From Lutraria lutraria (lineage: Eukaryota; Mollusca; Bivalvia; Venerida; Mactridae), in NCBI GenBank assembly GCA_964023205.1, contig OZ026845.1:6148001-6212000 (forward strand): a stretch of DNA of 64,000 bases, given 5' to 3'. The notes under the pieces are model-generated. The model saw only the letters and a program-made list of their open reading frames with translations, had not been told where the DNA came from and ran no database searches. Of the stretch, positions 10,655 through 21,820 are shown one piece after another; positions within the stretch are counted from its first letter, which is position 1; every line of letters starts with the position of its first letter. The position numbers were made by a program, and so were the translations under genes.

Positions 10655-10915
10655 CGAAGATGTAACAGTATACAGACATAGAGGTTAAAGACTTGAGAAC
10701 AATCTCAGAGCGAAAATCTCAATCTCATTCTCTAATCTTTATGGTTGAAATGGTGAAGCTTATTAAAGTTTAAATACATTGTTCATATCAATTATGTTGT
10801 CAGACTAATGTATCAATGATATCATTGTTGTCCTATTATAACAAAATCAGAAACATTAAAAGACAAGATTCGAGTACGGAGAACGATCTCATGTTTTTAT
10901 AACTTCGAATCCTCC
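10655..10915. repeat. Dispersed repeat family J, copy 1
   Basis: Shares 'AATCTCAATCTCATTCTC', 'CAATTATGTTGTCAGACTAA', 'AACATTAAAAGACAAGAT' and a right end 'GAGTACGGAGAACGATCTC' with 32815-33085, 59262-59460 and 60006-60240. The ends are partly complementary (GTCTCCAAGCTTCAATCTC versus CGAGCTCGGAGAC in the 60-kb copy), suggesting a non-autonomous DNA element. Confidence 0.7.
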
Positions 10916-11485
10916 AGCCGAAGCAATTTGGTTCTGTTCACAGCCCGCAAACAGTTTAACGGTACATACTTTTAATGCTATGTTACATTCAAATAAATAG
11001 TTTAATAAAGCTATGACACAAGATTTGAAAACACGTCGAGATCACGAGATTCTTTGTCGTCTACACGTGTTTGCATGACGGAAGCCAGGCCACGGTCGTG
11101 TTATGAAGCTAACAGCGAATGCTACAACATCAAAAGTCTACTAGAGTAACTACTGTAATTAATTCACTTGAATATGTTTCAATTATGTAACCACATTACA
11201 GAAAACTTGATGGTAAATGAGCTAAGACTACATTAATATTTGTTTACTTATAGCCGTAATTAGGTAGGTATAAGTATATATACGCGTGGATGATTAGTGG
11301 CACACTCGTAGGATATTAAATGTCTGGTTAACCACACGATTATTTTAAATGGTTGCTATTTAGAGCACTTGTTGATAAGATATGTAGTAATTATAACGTA
11401 CAAGATACAGTCCAAATATAGTCATATACATACATAGAACTATACATCTTAACCATTGAAGAACAAACGGGGTATTTACAGTTTT
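10916..11485. other. AT-rich DNA, nothing recognised
   Basis: Contains no supported repeat or coding feature. A somewhat GC-richer patch at 11085-11131 is open in minus frames, but its donor is poor. Confidence 0.4.
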
Positions 11486-11529
11486 AGTCAGTCAGTCAGT
11501 CAGTCAGTCAATCAATCAATCAATCAATC
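11486..11529. repeat. (GTCA)n/(ATCA)n microsatellite
   Basis: About 11 tetranucleotide units, first GTCA then AATC-type, directly abutting the SINE B copy that starts at 11530. Confidence 0.95.
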
Positions 11530-11657
11530 GGGGACGATCGGTGGTTGAGTGGTTACGCGCTGGACTACTAAACGAAAGGTCGTGGGTACATTTTCGGCTC
11601 AACCTTTCGGATTTCTCATGAACCATAGCTGTCGAATGGGCCGTTAAATAACAAATG
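11530..11657 (+). mobile_element. SINE family B, internally deleted
   Basis: The head GATCGGTGGTTGAGTGGTTA and GAAAGGTCGTGGGTACATTTT are followed after only about 40 bp by the family B 3' domain (ACCATAGCTGTCGAATGGGC). About 160 bp of the body found at 34841-35164 is missing. Confidence 0.85.
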
Positions 11658-11980
11658 AATTAATTCAATCAGTCGATCGATTAGATAATTTTTCTAAACA
11701 TTTATTTATTAAAATAGTTTTTCTTTTATTTCTTCGTCTATATAAGCATCATCAATAGATTTAATCTACACCTGAATACAACCATATAGATCAACTTATA
11801 ATCCGAAACTGAGCTTTTATCGACTTTCACCACTCTGTTATTGTAAGATTTAATTTTTTCTAATATTTTTGAAATGTTAGGATTATTTTGGATTATAGTT
11901 TACTTATTCACACCCAGCTACAAAAGACGCAAAGCAAATATATTAATGCATTGTTCATTCATACGATACCGATCTCTTCA
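11658..11980. other. AT-rich DNA, nothing recognised
   Basis: No feature supported beyond AT-rich sequence. Confidence 0.5.
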
Positions 11981-11983
11981 TAA

Positions 11984-12213
11984 GGCCATCCTTAAAAAAT
12001 ATTTGGTTTAGGGCTACACTACCTACTCACCAAAAAAGGCCATACCAAACCTTTTTTTGTATTTTGTGTATTTTTTTTGTTTTCATATATAAATAGCATT
12101 TTGACAGGTACCTTGGATTCAATGCAAAAAAAAATATTGTATCTTTTTACCTACCTACCCTCTGAAAATTCTCCGGATAGGGTTACCCAAACAAACATTT
12201 TTTAAGGACGGCC
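11984..12213. mobile_element. Harbinger-like MITE, copy 1
   Basis: The termini GGCCATCCTTAAAAAATATT and (reverse complement of right end) GGCCGTCCTTAAAAAATGTT form inverted repeats of about 30 bp. The flanks are TAA (11981-11983) and TAG (12214-12216), a near-match 3-bp duplication. GG-starting termini and a TWA-type duplication fit PIF/Harbinger. No transposase. A second copy with the same ends lies at 17542-17766. Confidence 0.75.
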
Positions 12214-12687
12214 TAGATTAAACTACAATATGGTAATCAAAATAATAATCATTTAGATTTACCCCGGACAAAGCTTATACAAGATCAAGACATCATTAAT
12301 AGCGTTAATTAATGTGTAATCTTTAGCTTAAAGTAATCATATTTGTAAAAGAAGCATGGTGACCCTTCCTGAAGTGCTCTTCAGGTAAATTTCGATAGAT
12401 TCGAGGTCAACACTTTTAATTTTAATTGACAAAAATGTTTCAGCAGAATTTTTAATCCATTTGACTGTAGAAAAAAGCGCAGTAATTTCAAGTCAACTAC
12501 TGCCATATCGTTTCGGGATTAAAGCGTTCACATGGTAGGGAGAAGTCTACGTGTGCAAAATAGAGGAAAGTGCTTATGTCAATATTAATTTTGTATGACT
12601 TTGAGTCTACATAAGATTACTGCTTGTTACATCAATGCGATATTGTAGGGAAAACTGTTAAATGAGTGATTTTATTGATATTTTTAT
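12214..12687. other. AT-rich DNA, nothing recognised
   Basis: No repeat partner or coding signal seen. Confidence 0.45.
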
Positions 12688-12992
12688 TTGTTGTGTAAGG
12701 GCCCATTTGACAGCTTTGGTCATTTTAGGGCCGCCAAAGAAAGAGGGAAATATATATAAAAGAACCGGACATTCAGATCCCTACTCTTCCAATAGTTTTT
12801 CTTGTTTTTTATCGTGCCCGGTGTAAAGCACCGATTCATACCTCGTCCCTATTCCTGTGATTTTCTAGCTCGGTCGTTGGGATGGGGACACTGGAAAAGC
12901 GTCATTGAGAAATTCGGAAGGCGGAACCGAGCTTCTAACCCATGACCTTTCGTTCAGCAGTCCATACCGTTACCACAAGACCACCAATGTGA
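12688..12992 (-). mobile_element. SINE family B, near full length, diverged
   Basis: On the minus strand the head (GGTGGTCTTGTGGTAACG; CATGGGTTAGAAGCTCGG), the middle ('GTGCTTTACACCGGGCACGA') and the 3' domain ('GACCAAAGCTGTCAAATGGG') follow the family order. The B box TTCGA core is mutated, so this copy is old. Confidence 0.85.
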
Positions 12993-14689
12993 TTTTATGA
13001 ACGGACAGCTATATTATGACTCAGAATTTCTTTTGAAATGGTTGATGTATGGTTCCGATTCGTTTAAATTACTGATGAGCCAACAGGTAAAAATATGCAA
13101 CATCGATTGTAGAAATGTTTAAACCAGGAATAAACAGGACGTTAATCGATTTCGACTCCCACCTGCGTTTTCTAAGAAAAAAACTCAACTAAATGTATTT
13201 CGGAATCAACATATTTAGACGATAATTTCAAAAACACGGAGAAGAAATGTAATAAAAAATGGTACGAAAGTTTTTTGCCTTCAATTTTAGACAGATGAAT
13301 GAAGTAAACAGTTATTGGCAAACATCGATAGACGTTTAAATGCATTTTAAATATCGATCTTAATGTGTTCTTTAAACAGTCGGCGGCAAAACATAACCTA
13401 ACTAGACAGATATTTTTGTCTTAAGTACACATATTTAGATGAGGCTTAACGTATAAGAGTATCAATATAGCTGAACAGGTTCAAATCAAAGAAACAAATA
13501 TCCGGATATCTACGGAACGGGTATACCGTCAAATATACTAAACCGTTTTTTGCCGCCATTTTTTCAATTTGCTTGTTCAAAGTCAATTCCATTGGCTAAT
13601 CTAAATGGTGATAAGTTGATATGATAGCATAAGCAAGTCCAGTATTTATATATTGACTCACGATCAGCAAAAATAAATCAAATCACTATTAAACTAGAAT
13701 ATACAGAAAGTATATCACAGTCGTTACGCGGTTGTATTTAAAACTCATTCCATTGAGGAGTTTGTAAAACATATTGCCAAAGTGTGCTGAACTTCATGGA
13801 CACAGCATGCATTTAACCTGTAATTTCTCAAATCTATTCGGCCCCCAAAACGTGTTTCTAAATATTTTTTCTAACATAGTTATGAGACAGCTTTGTGAAA
13901 ATTAAACCGATATACGTAAATATCATTATATTCATTGACAATTAAATTATATTCAAGGTCAAATGACGGTATAGATCAGTTGTATCAAGAAGTGTCTAAT
14001 TTTTTGGTAGACAATTAGCTCAATATACAAGTACCCGGATGTTGTAATTGGTCGGTTTCACATAAATAGTGTTGTTTGCTTATTTTGCTGATATTTATTA
14101 GGTCACTTAAGATCGAAATAATTCATCATTTTGTCCTTTTTATGCGTAAAAACAACTATAAAAATAGGACCTTGACATTGAGATGTACTTCCGCTGTATG
14201 CCCCCTCTAAAAATATCGGCTGTATGGTACATTTGTAATGGTAAGGGGATATTATATGAATATCACATTTCCGAGATGGCGTTATTAAAAATTGTCGGCG
14301 CGAGAAAAACAATGTTGACCGAGGCAGCGCCAATAATAATAACACCCTCTCAGAAATGTGGTATTTATTTTGTTATACCGAAGACTTCATAGAAATATAA
14401 AAAGGAAAATGTGATGTCACAACATTTTAATAAGCAATGGCATTACACAGACCTGCCGCTTCAAACTCACGGTAAGCGAAATTTTGTTTTTTTTAAAAGT
14501 ATTGACAAGTTGAATCTACAATCTGGAACAGATTTTATTAAGAACAACTTGTCAAATAAATGGAAAATGATTTAATAAACGAAAAACTGTTTGAACTGTA
14601 CGCGCATCATTTCTGCGCATGTGTTATTACTATTATATGTTATTAAGAATTAATGCCCGCTCAAGGTATGGGCGACTTTACATTGAAAA
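12993..14689. other. AT-rich DNA, nothing firmly recognised
   Basis: At 14103-14392 both strands carry frames of 69-80 codons, but they are mutual shadows and show no domain. No repeat partner inside the window. Confidence 0.4.
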
Positions 14690-14800
14690 TGGGAGTGAAG
14701 TATAATAAAACTGATCATTACCCTCCCCGCTGTCAGTCAAATTCTAAATATAAAATTACCCCCCCCCCTCCCCTCTGAACTGATCCTTCGGGCTTACATG
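14690..14800 (-). repeat. G-rich dispersed repeat, family F
   Basis: On the minus strand it reads 'AGCCCGAAGGATCAGTTCAG', a run of Gs (10 C on plus), then 'GTAATTTTATATTTAGAATT'. This is the same order as 16150-16330 and 16650-16800. Confidence 0.6.
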
Positions 14801-15530
14801 TACGAAGTAGCATTAAGATAGTTTTCACCTGATTTCTTGAGAAAGACTTTTGCAGATCGAAATACTGATTTAGAGCTTTATTTGTAAAGTTATACTTCGT
14901 GCAGGTAGGCCTAAATAAATGTTTGTTTTTAGTAACATGCTCATTAAAAATAGGATTGGTAGGTCGGGGAGCTTGGCACTTGAAAGCGTATGTACACGTG
15001 TGGTAAGGTTAAAAAACATGAGAAAGTGAATGTACCTTTCATCGGACATAATAAAAAGTCTACGGTCGCGTGTAAGTCGAGTAACCAGAAACAAACAAAT
15101 TTACGTCATATTTTAAAAGTAAATCATTTCGAAACGCAGTCTACTAAGTGCGTACAATTCAAGATAATTGCAGGACCGCACGAGGTTACGTAAACTTTCA
15201 CCTAAACCTATTTATCTAATAGGGAAGCAAGTTTAATTATATAATACGTAAACATCAGGACTCTGGAGTTTATCAACATAAATTGTAGAAGATTTCAGTG
15301 AGTGCATTGCGATGTTTTTTTCTCTCTCTCAAGTTTTTCGTTTCTATTGTAGACTTCTTAGTTATTTTCGGATTAAAATACATTACATGTACATAGATGC
15401 ATTCGGGAGGTACTGTGCGGACATAAGATAGGTGTGTCATAAGCCAACTTGGCTGGCCCTTTCAATAGGGTGACACTATAATAAACAAAACATTTACCTT
15501 TACTTTAACTTTTGGTATAGTTTATCTGTA
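14801..15530. other. AT-rich DNA, nothing recognised
   Basis: Opposed frames at 14870-15193 shadow each other. No domain, splice or repeat support. Confidence 0.4.
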
Positions 15531-15784
15531 GTTTAACATCAATGGTCATTTCCAAGCCGCCCCAGAGAGAGAGAGAGAGAGGGAGAGAGATAGAGAGAGG
15601 GGGGGGGGGGGCATTTATATCCCTAATCTTATCTTAAATAGTTTCTTCTGGTTCTTTACGTGCCCACAATAAAGCATCAATACATGCCTCGCCCCTTTTC
15701 CTGTTATTTTCTTAACACAGTACTTGGTTCGGTAGTTGAGATGGGGACACTGAACAAAGTCGTCCCTGAAATATCGTAAAACCA
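15531..15784 (-). mobile_element. SINE family B, 5' truncated, with embedded GA/G tract
   Basis: The minus strand retains the middle and 3' domain ('GAGGCATGTATTGATGCTTT', 'GTGGGCACG', 'CTTGGAAATGACCATTGATG') but lacks the tRNA head. Between middle and tail lies an expanded (AG)n plus 13-G tract (15564-15611), where other copies have only 'CTTACCTCCC'-type sequence. Confidence 0.82.
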
Positions 15785-16149
15785 TAGATCCATCACAAAA
15801 ACTGCATTACATACTTAACGTTGCTACGACAGTAAGCTCAGAACACATGTATTAAGTCTTTTAAATCTCTTGAACGACCTGGAATATTATTTCTATGTCA
15901 AATAAGATCATGGAAGTCTTTAAGTCATGTCGCTCACTTCAGCGTTCAATGTATCAACTTAGGATGCGTTTTATTCGGCACATCTCGACCGACTACGTCC
16001 TAATGGAGGCACGGAATCGACCTAGATATTCCGGATGTTAGCATACTAAACTAAATAACCGGAAGTAAGGATACGCGTCATTAGCACATGGTGGAGGGAT
16101 GGTAATTTTGACATGCAAAATATACAAAAATGTATGTCAATAAGTCTGT
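15785..16149. other. Unassigned; short LINE-like word
   Basis: About 35 bp at 15868-15902 resemble the LINE codons for LNDLEYYFY seen near 61430, but the similarity does not extend. Otherwise nothing recognised. Confidence 0.35.
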
Positions 16150-16330
16150 ATCATAATTATGTATCAGGCCCTTCGGAAGCAATTTCAGATCATTGGGGGG
16201 GGGGGGGGTAATTTAAAATTACGTCTGGTAGACTAAGTGTGTTGGGAATCAGTTGAAGTCCCTATTAATTACCATTACAGCCAAACTTCTTGGGGGGAGG
16301 GGGGGGGGGGGGGGGGGGCTTGTGTATTTG
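16150..16330 (+). repeat. G-rich dispersed repeat, family F, with 14-G and 20-G runs
   Basis: 'CAGGCCCTTCGGAAGCAATT' and 'TCAGATCATT' precede a 14-G run (16195-16208) and 'TAATTTAAAATTACGTCTGG'. A second 20-G run lies at 16299-16318. The same motif order recurs at 16650. Confidence 0.7.
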
Positions 16331-16649
16331 AATAAATCATACTAGTAAGCTCAACTTTAATATTCTCATGAACACTATGGATAAATATCTTTAATTAGTT
16401 CACAACGGCAAAAATTATCTTCGAAGTCGTGTAGAAGATTGTACAGTTTGCATCATCATGAACGACATCATCACCCGAGTGTCATTAAAATCTCATCATA
16501 GAGATACAGAATCCTAGGTTATAAAGCCTGCATTTGTTATTTTATTTATATCCATATGAGATAAATACAAAAAATATGATGAGAAAAGTTAAATCTTAAT
16601 TAGAAAAAAAGATCTATTTACCAGGTTGATAGAAGATGAAATCGAACAT
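16331..16649. other. AT-rich DNA, nothing recognised
   Basis: No feature supported. Confidence 0.5.
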
Positions 16650-16800
16650 TACAGGCCCGTAGGAGGCAATGTCAGATTAGGAGGGGGGCGGGGCTTATTT
16701 TAGATTTTATCTGAAAAGGAGAGGGGAGAAAAATTTAGTACTTTTTAATTAACATAACAGTCGAAATCATTGGGTATTAGTTGTGCCTCTAGTATACCTG
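16650..16800 (+). repeat. G-rich dispersed repeat, family F
   Basis: 'CAGGCCCGTAGGAGGCAATG', 'TCAGATTAGGAGGGGGGCGG' and 'TTTTAGATTTTATCTG' align with the copies at 14690, 16150 and 38755. Confidence 0.7.
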
Positions 16801-17150
16801 GAGTTACTGGTCTCCCTCGATTAACATAGTTTATTGTTTCTCATAAATGATAATAATATTAGTACCATCTTTATTTAAAGAAGGTATTCACATACGATAA
16901 ATGTACTGAATATTAATCTAATTATCATTTTTTTAAATATGCTGTTTATTATTACTGTAATAAAGGGAAGTAAGGTTTATGGAAAGGCGATAATTGATAA
17001 AGATAAATTTGCTACATCGAGGTCCATTGATTATCATGGCCGGAACACGGACATGACAGCGTTTACACCAATCTTCGTAAACACTGGAGTTATTTAGAAA
17101 ATTCCACCGACTTCGCCCTAGTGGTCTCAACGTTCTCAGCTTATCGTTTA
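16801..17150. other. AT-rich DNA, nothing recognised
   Basis: A 65-codon minus frame at 16933-17130 has no supporting signal. Confidence 0.45.
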
Positions 17151-17197
17151 CAAGGACTTACATACATAATAATTATATGTATGTACGTAAGTCCTTG
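17151..17197. repeat. 47-bp palindrome, same family as 58163-58209
   Basis: CAAGGACTTACATACATAAT pairs with the right side ATTATATGTATGTACGTAAGTCCTTG, apart from one extra base. The outer word CAAGGACTTA and overall length match the 58-kb palindrome. Confidence 0.8.
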
Positions 17198-17462
17198 TCG
17201 TTTATAAAATAATATAAATTCTGTGACAATATTCTGTACACAGGTTAATTAAAGAATGTAATTTACTTGCATGTTTGGAAATTAACGTAACTGTCCGAAT
17301 TAAGTTGAGATTTGAGATTGGAGATTGATTTCAAATTTTAAGATCTTGGTCAAATCTATATAGATCTTAAGTTCAATGGACAACTCGATTGAGTTAATCT
17401 GACGGCATGATTAATATGCTATACATGCCCTTATTTTAAATAAAAGGGTGAGTTTTGTACAC

Positions 17463-17480
17463 TAAAGGTCATGACCTTTA
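17463..17480. promoter_or_regulatory. Perfect palindrome TAAAGGTCATGACCTTTA
   Basis: Two AGGTCA half-sites in inverted orientation with no spacer. Such IR0 arrangements can bind nuclear-receptor dimers, but there is no gene context here, so function is not claimed. Confidence 0.3.
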
Positions 17481-17541
17481 TTACTCACTTATTTAAATAC
17501 AAGTACAACCGTGAGTTTTTACTACAAAATCTAGTCCGTTA

Positions 17542-17766
17542 GGCCATGCTTAAAAATCTCTGAACGGCCTCAAAACATCTAGCTATTTTGACAAAAACAT
17601 TCTTTTTGTTACATTCCAGCTTTTCGTTTTCGGGACAAGCATAGAATATTAACAAAACAACGGTGTATCTCGTACCTGGTTCTCTCAAATTTGAAAGACT
17701 CTGCTCGTACCTAATATTTAAAATTAGGAAGACGTAACCGCAAATCAACAATTTTTAAGGAAGGCC
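17542..17766. mobile_element. Harbinger-like MITE, copy 2
   Basis: Ends GGCCATGCTTAAAAATCTCT and (reverse complement) GGCCTTCCTTAAAAATTGTT, bounded by TTA at 17539-17541 and 17767-17769. Length 225 bp versus 230 bp at 11984. The 70-codon minus frame across it is incidental. Confidence 0.78.
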
Positions 17767-18339
17767 TTATCTGTACATAATAACTTAATGAAAACAATTA
17801 CTCGCAGTATACAATCGATTAAGGACTTCATACCAGCTAAAATCCATTTAGTTTACAAAACAGGATATTGCAAAAAATGATAATGACAAACTCGTGAATC
17901 TTACAAAGCACCGCGCGTCTCGTCGTATGCACCGATCAACCTCGGTTTTTATCCTTGTTTCGTCATGTAAATTGCATCATTGTTTATCTTGTGTAGATGT
18001 TGAAAAAAACCTCAACAGATTTATGATGTTTGAAGTACAAAATACAAATATTGTGCAATGTTATACGTTTGTTATCAGTTGTTAAAATATGTCTTCTCGA
18101 CTCAATCTCGTTCGTGAGGTCACGAGTTCACCTCTGAGGCGACCAGGTGAAATCGCTTGAATGTGTTCGAAAAATTGATAAAGAAATACCGACGATAAAC
18201 GGTGACAAAATCCATATCAAACAAACAAACAAATAAAAAATCTAGTTGTGTCTTTCTTAATAATGAGGGCGTACGTCTGAATAATCTTCGTTTTTTTCAT
18301 GAAAGTTTCCAAGACTACCTTCAGTACTTTGATTCAACA
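17767..18339. other. AT-rich DNA, nothing firmly recognised
   Basis: A B-box-like 'GAGGTCACGAGTTCACC' at about 18115 may be the remnant of a SINE head. Nothing else was supported. Confidence 0.4.
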
Positions 18340-18545
18340 CTAGTCTAGCTTTTTTAAGAATCATCCTCAGAATGACCGACTTTCATACGTATTTATCGTT
18401 CCCGATCGATTATATGGGAATCCAGTTCCCATTGAGAAACAGATTGTTTCCATCGTTGGATTCCCAGGGTCAGTCATGATGGAAAGTAGCCAATGAACAA
18501 CAACAATATGGCGGCCTGTCTATGTTTTCGAGTCCCTTGTACCGA
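18340..18545 (+). repeat. Dispersed repeat family C, copy 1
   Basis: 'GAATCATCCTCAGAATGACC', 'TCCCATTGAGAAACAGATTG', 'TTGGATTCCCAGGGTCAGTC' and 'AATATGGCGGCCTGTC' correspond to 36180-36390 and, more distantly, to 36960-37075. No conserved reading frame is shared. Confidence 0.8.
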
Positions 18546-18619
18546 CAGCCATGGGTCATTGAGCAACTGTCCGACTTTAGCGATGGGGAAGACCCTCGGC
18601 AATACAGCTTCATGAGATG

Positions 18620-18705
18620 GGAATATTTTCTGGTCCCGGAAGGGATTTGAACTTCAGATCTTTGTTGAAATCATGATTAAATATCCGGTTAGTGAAGAGA
18701 TTCTA
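18620..18705 (-). mobile_element. SINE family G head fragment
   Basis: On the minus strand 'GATCTGAAGTTCAAATCCCT' and 'TCCGGGACCAG' form the B-box side of a tRNA-like head related to 21675-21820. The A box is degraded. Confidence 0.5.
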
Positions 18706-19015
18706 ACTTCCAGGTACGGTTATCAACATCAATTTAAGTTTTTCGAAAAAATGAAATCATTGATTTTGTAGTTTGGCTTGTTGAAAGAATTCAAACGTTA
18801 GTTGAAGCATACTGGTGAAATAAACCAGAGTTTAATTATTTTTCCGGTTTCCGGAATAGTTTTGATCAGCATCCAACTTAATGCGATCATTATGTGAGGG
18901 GAAATATAGACTCCGCTAAATGGAACTATTTGTGTCGACATTCTAAGAAATATTTGAAAGATTTGATAAACAAACTGGAAGTGAAGCGCGTACGAAAACT
19001 TTTAATCCAATGCGA
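18706..19015. other. Unassigned stretch
   Basis: No repeat partner or coding signal seen. Confidence 0.4.
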
Positions 19016-19019
19016 TTTC

Positions 19020-19215
19020 TATACCCAATTGCACTCGGAACTACTCGGATAATTTCGTATCTACACTCGTAACTTCTCGGGCATTCCCGGACATTCCCGT
19101 CACTGAGAATACGCGTCGTATGTAATTTGCCTGCCAAATATGTCCGAGGCGTTTTCTTTTGACAAACGCCGAGGAATTCCGAATGTACATCTTGTATTCG
19201 GTCGATGTGTGCCGA
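19020..19215 (+). repeat. Dispersed repeat family C, copy 2 (distal part)
   Basis: 'GGGCATTCCCGGACATTCCC', 'CTGAGAATACGCGTCGTATG' and 'ATGTCCGAGGCGTTTTCTTT' match 36912-36960 and 37075-37100. Together with 18340-18545 this may be one longer copy split by unrelated sequence. Confidence 0.7.
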
Positions 19216-19819
19216 ATTTATGTAAGTATACATGTCAGGGAGCCCAGGGTGCTAGGGCGGGGGTTTAAGCTAAGTCTCCCTCTATAATTAGGACTGTATT
19301 GGTTATATCTATATCCTCTGTTAGACACAATTTTAATTAAGCTGAATTTGCTTCCTATGTGTCTGCATGTACATGTATAATTTATATAGATAGAACATAT
19401 ATTTATTGGAAATAAGAATGCTTATCAACTTGAAGTGAATTCTCTCGCATCAGACTCGTGCCAAACAAATTAAACTGTAAGCTTTATCATCGACTTATAT
19501 TGCATCAAACATGGTACATATGTTTGTCATCGAAATGTGTCTATCTTGATTCAATTTGGCAGTATTAGATATTTATCTTCTTGACGAATACAAAAACAAG
19601 CAAGATAATCATGTTATCACTGATAACATTTAGAAGAAATGTCAAATAGTTGCATTGCTCAGATCTAGTTCCATTCGATGATCGGATTTTATTTCCAGAA
19701 TCAGTTTTATACCTATCTACCAATGCATGTATTGATAATTCCAATATCAAGGCTACCTCAATATAACGATCACATTATTTTTGAACCGTGTTTTATATTT
19801 CAATCTGATAGTAAGGTCG
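19216..19819. other. AT-rich DNA, nothing recognised
   Basis: No feature supported. Confidence 0.45.
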
Positions 19820-19995
19820 AGCGACTCTGTGTGGTCGAGTGGTTATGGTATGATACTAGTAATAAATAGCCCCTAACTGTGGTGAGTTCGTATCCCGGCC
19901 TGGACCAGCAATGAATTCACGCATCAAGAAGCTGACCAGCTAGCTTACGACAGGTCGTTTGATCTACTCAAGGTAAACGTCTGGGAGTCTTCAAG
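19820..19995 (+). mobile_element. SINE family G, best-preserved copy
   Basis: The tRNA-like head carries an A box TGGTCGAGTGGTTATGGTA and a B box GTGAGTTCGTATCCCGG about 50 nt apart. It is followed by a body containing 'GAAGCTGACCAGCTAGCTTA', which reappears in the copies at 21675 (minus) and 31645. Confidence 0.78.
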
Positions 19996-20835
19996 TTTGT
20001 GACATAGTATTATCACCTTTGTATTAACTTATCTTTTATTCTCAAGTTTTACTGTATTTCATGTTTTATTAGTTCAGTACAATTCATTTGTCACCTTTTT
20101 ATTGCCTATGTTCGTTCTAACTCCGCTAGCTACAGTGATCTTTAACTAAATAACTGACTGACTGGCTGATTATACACTTGCATTAATATGTAATACATAA
20201 TTCATATACATGTATATCCATGCTTTCGTATATATGTATGAATTTAGACCATTGAACGCTAACTTCAACTCTTATTTCCTAATCGTAAACATTAATACAT
20301 TTGTACAAAAACATGTAATTTTAGGTTCCTATTTCTGATTCAAATTTATTTTTTATACAAAAATGTACATAACTATATACACATTTCTATTTTGACTTCT
20401 AGGAACACCAGAGAAATTAAGATACCTGAAAATTGACTGCTTTTAATTCAACTAAGCAAACATTACGGTTATAACCTACATCATTTAATTCTGACTGTGC
20501 TTTTACCTCTATGACATCTTTACAAAATCAAATAAATTCAACCGGACTCAGTCAAACACTTATCTCTGTAGGACACGTAACTTTATCCTCTTAGGAATGT
20601 TGTCATAACACATTAAGCGAACGACACAGATTAGCTTAAAGTACAAATTCACGCCCCTGCCCAATATATCATTGCAGTGGAATAAAAATAACATCTCAGT
20701 ATACACCTGTACGGTATATGTGTTTTGCACAGGTGTCTACCCGTCATCACATAGTTTCCGCAACTATACATTTTTTCAAATAGAATACTATACAGAAAAC
20801 ATTACGTATTCATCGTTACTACGGTCAAGTTCAAC
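19996..20835. other. AT-rich DNA, nothing recognised
   Basis: No feature was supported. The final part grades into the 13-bp satellite. Confidence 0.45.
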
Positions 20836-20837
20836 AA

Positions 20838-21663
20838 ATATTGCTCACATCTACATATCGCTCACGCCTACATAACATTCACACCTACATACGGTTCATA
20901 CATGCCGTTCACACATACCGTTCACACACGACGTTCACACATAACGTACACATATGACGTTGACACATGACGTTCACACACGACGTTCACACATTACGTA
21001 CACATATGACGTTGACACATACCGTTGACACACGACGTTCACACATAACGTACACATACGACGTTGACACATACCGTTCACACACGACGCTCACACTTAA
21101 CGTACACATATGACGTTGATACATACCGTTCACACACGACGTTCATACATAACGTACACATATGACGTTGACACATACCGTTCACACACACGACGTTCAC
21201 ACATAACGTACACATACGACGTTGATACATACCGTTCACACACGACGCTCATACATAACGTACACATATGACGTTGACACATACCGTTCACACACACGAC
21301 GTTCACACATAACGTACACATATGACGTTGACACATGACGTTCACACACGACGTTCACACATAACGTACACATATGACGTTGACACATACCGTTGACACA
21401 CGACGTTCACACATAACGTACACACACGACGTTGACACATACCATTCACACTATACGCTCACACATAACGTACACATATGACGTTGACACATATCGTTCA
21501 CACACGACGTTCATACATAACGTACACATATGACGTTGACACATACCGTTCACACACACGACGTTCACACATAACGTACACATACGGCGTTCACACATGA
21601 CGTTCATACACGACGTTCACACATAACGTACACACATGACGTTCACAAATAACGTTCACAGAC
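20838..21663. repeat. Satellite: 52-bp higher-order unit made of four 13-mers
   Basis: The array is built from 13-bp monomers of four types, in fixed order: ACATAACGTACAC, ATATGACGTTGAC, ACATACCGTTCAC and ACACGACGTTCAC. This gives about 15-16 copies of a 52-bp unit. The left end (20838-20900) is degenerate monomer sequence without the ACGT core. A few units carry a 2-bp ACAC expansion. The 71-codon minus frame inside (repeating MCQRHMC-type words) is a product of periodicity, not a gene. Confidence 0.95.
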
Positions 21664-21674
21664 GTGTATATATC

Positions 21675-21820
21675 TGGGTTGAAACACGAACCTAAAGTAA
21701 GCTAACACCCAGCTACCTCTGATGTGATTATCTGGTCCCGAGGGGGGATTTGAACTGCCGGCAGTGAGGGACTAGTAATTACTTGTCAGAGACCATAACC
21801 CTTCGAGCACGGAAGTCCCA
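21675..21820 (-). mobile_element. SINE family G copy adjoining the satellite
   Basis: Minus-strand head 'GGTTATGGTCTCTGACAAGT' and 'CAGTTCAAATCCCCCCTCGG', with the family body word at 21695-21715. It begins within about 15 bp of the satellite end. Confidence 0.7.

Noticed and set aside
15868..15902. LINE RT fragment (LNDLEYYFY)
   Set aside because: Similarity is confined to ~35 bp and the surrounding frames do not continue any RT motif.
21130..21345. Cys-rich minus ORF resembling a small secreted peptide
   Set aside because: It lies entirely inside the 52-bp satellite; the Cys pattern is simply the repeated TGTGTG-type sequence.
20838..21663. CRISPR array
   Set aside because: Units are contiguous tandem monomers with no unique spacers, in eukaryotic DNA.
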